Below are positions 24,258 through 25,000 of a stretch of 25,000 bases of DNA, one piece after another (the first letter of the stretch is position 1; each line of letters starts with the position of its first letter). Below the pieces are notes generated by a model. The model was not told the DNA's origin. It saw only the letters and a list, made by a program, of their open reading frames with translations, and made no database searches. The position numbers were made by a program, and so were the translations under genes. The DNA lies in the NCBI GenBank assembly GCA_002104895.1, contig MCFG01000301.1, positions 1 through 25,000 of the forward strand. The letters are read 5' to 3'. Source of the DNA: Anaeromyces robustus. Its lineage: Eukaryota; Neocallimastigomycota; Neocallimastigomycetes; Neocallimastigales; Neocallimastigaceae.

Positions 24258-24306
24258 AATATTTATTTATTTATTTATTTATTAATTCATTCATTCATTA
24301 ATATAT

Positions 24307-24341
<35 letters not shown>

Positions 24342-24376
24342 TTTTTTATTTATTTATTTATTTATTTATTTATTTC
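24258..24376. repeat. TTTA tracts with an ATTC interruption
   Basis: (TTTA)n at 24262-24284, 24304-24343 and 24346-24375, with (ATTC)3 between the first two. Confidence 0.85.
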
Positions 24377-24900
24377 ATTTATTGAAAGTAAAGGCAAAAA
24401 ATATTAAAATTATAAATATTATTATTATTTATTATTATTATTTATTATTATTATGAGCAAACCGTTTGAACAATTCTTTATCTATAATTAATTATCACAA
24501 AAATTTTAAATTTACTTAAACTATTATCATAGGATTAATTGATAAAGTTATCATAAATTATTTTATCCTATTATTCATTATTATTCATTATTATTCATTA
24601 TTCATTTTACTATTATTATTAATATTCATTATTATTTATTATTTATTATTAATTACTATTATTCTTTGTTTTTTTTTTTTTTAATTATTATTAATTATTA
24701 TTATAAAAAATAAAAAATTTTTGGTTATAGAAAATTCATTGAATTCTTTTTTTTTAATTAACATTTTTAATATTTTACAGTGAATCTTCTAAAAAATAAA
24801 ATTAAACAATTCCTTTTTATTATTATTTATTATTATTATTATTTATTATTATTATTATTATTTATTAATTGGCATTCATTGGCATTTATCCATTTCTGTT
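24377..24900. other. AT-rich spacer without a detectable gene
   Basis: ATT-rich sequence with a small mixed island at 24454-24480 (GAGCAAACCGTTTGAAC) and ATTATTC repeats at about 24570-24605. Confidence 0.65.
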
Positions 24901-24914
24901 ATTTATTACATTTA

Positions 24915-24958
24915 TTATTTATTTATTTATTTATTTATATTTATTTATTTATTTATAT

Positions 24959-24993
<35 letters not shown>

Positions 24994-25000
24994 TATTTAT
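24915..25000. repeat. TTTA tracts running off the window end
   Basis: Three TTTA tracts, each separated by a TATATTTA break; the last continues past the window, so its length is unknown. Confidence 0.85.

Noticed and set aside
24440-24490. Possible tRNA T-arm: GTTCAAAC on the minus strand near 24470
   Set aside because: The bases on either side do not pair into a T stem, and no acceptor, D or anticodon arm was found.

Overview
The window looks like a piece of an extremely AT-rich eukaryotic genome, most likely an early-diverging fungus. The anaerobic gut fungi (Neocallimastigomycota) are the best match I can name. This is inferred from four things: one spliced gene with asparagine-, serine- and glutamine-rich protein sequence built on AAT codons; very long spacers of almost pure A and T; abundant (TTTA)n and homopolymer tracts; and a cyclin of the Pho85/PCL-like type, which is mainly a fungal family. 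A dictyostelid-like genome would share the poly-Asn and AT bias, but its spacers are usually far shorter, so I rank it second. Nothing here looks bacterial: there are no operons and no ribosome binding sites.

Layout. 1-2061 is AT-rich spacer with a 16-bp inverted repeat and a 53-T run. 2062-2369 is the 3' flank of the gene. 2370-5905 (minus strand) is the only gene I can support: a two-exon gene for a PHO85-type (PCL-like) cyclin of about 1,101 residues. A 230-bp intron (5397-5626) cuts the cyclin box in phase 0. 5906-6345 is its 5' flank, with a T22-A10 tract and a block rich in CA on the coding strand. From about 6346 to the window end (nearly 19 kb) I find no gene, tRNA, rRNA or transposon coding sequence. 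That stretch holds homopolymers, microsatellites, short tandem duplications, small hairpins and tetranucleotide tracts, the largest being about 44 copies of TTTA at 22042-22219.

Function. The cyclin would act as the regulatory subunit of a Pho85/CDK5-like kinase in cell-cycle entry, polarity or nutrient signalling; which of these cannot be told from sequence. Two features stand out. It has a roughly 890-residue low-complexity, prion-like tail. In my hand alignment, the Lys and Glu of the cyclin box that normally contact the kinase appear to be replaced by Val and Lys. I found no convincing new multi-gene system. The remaining observations concern the structure and instability of the AT-rich DNA.
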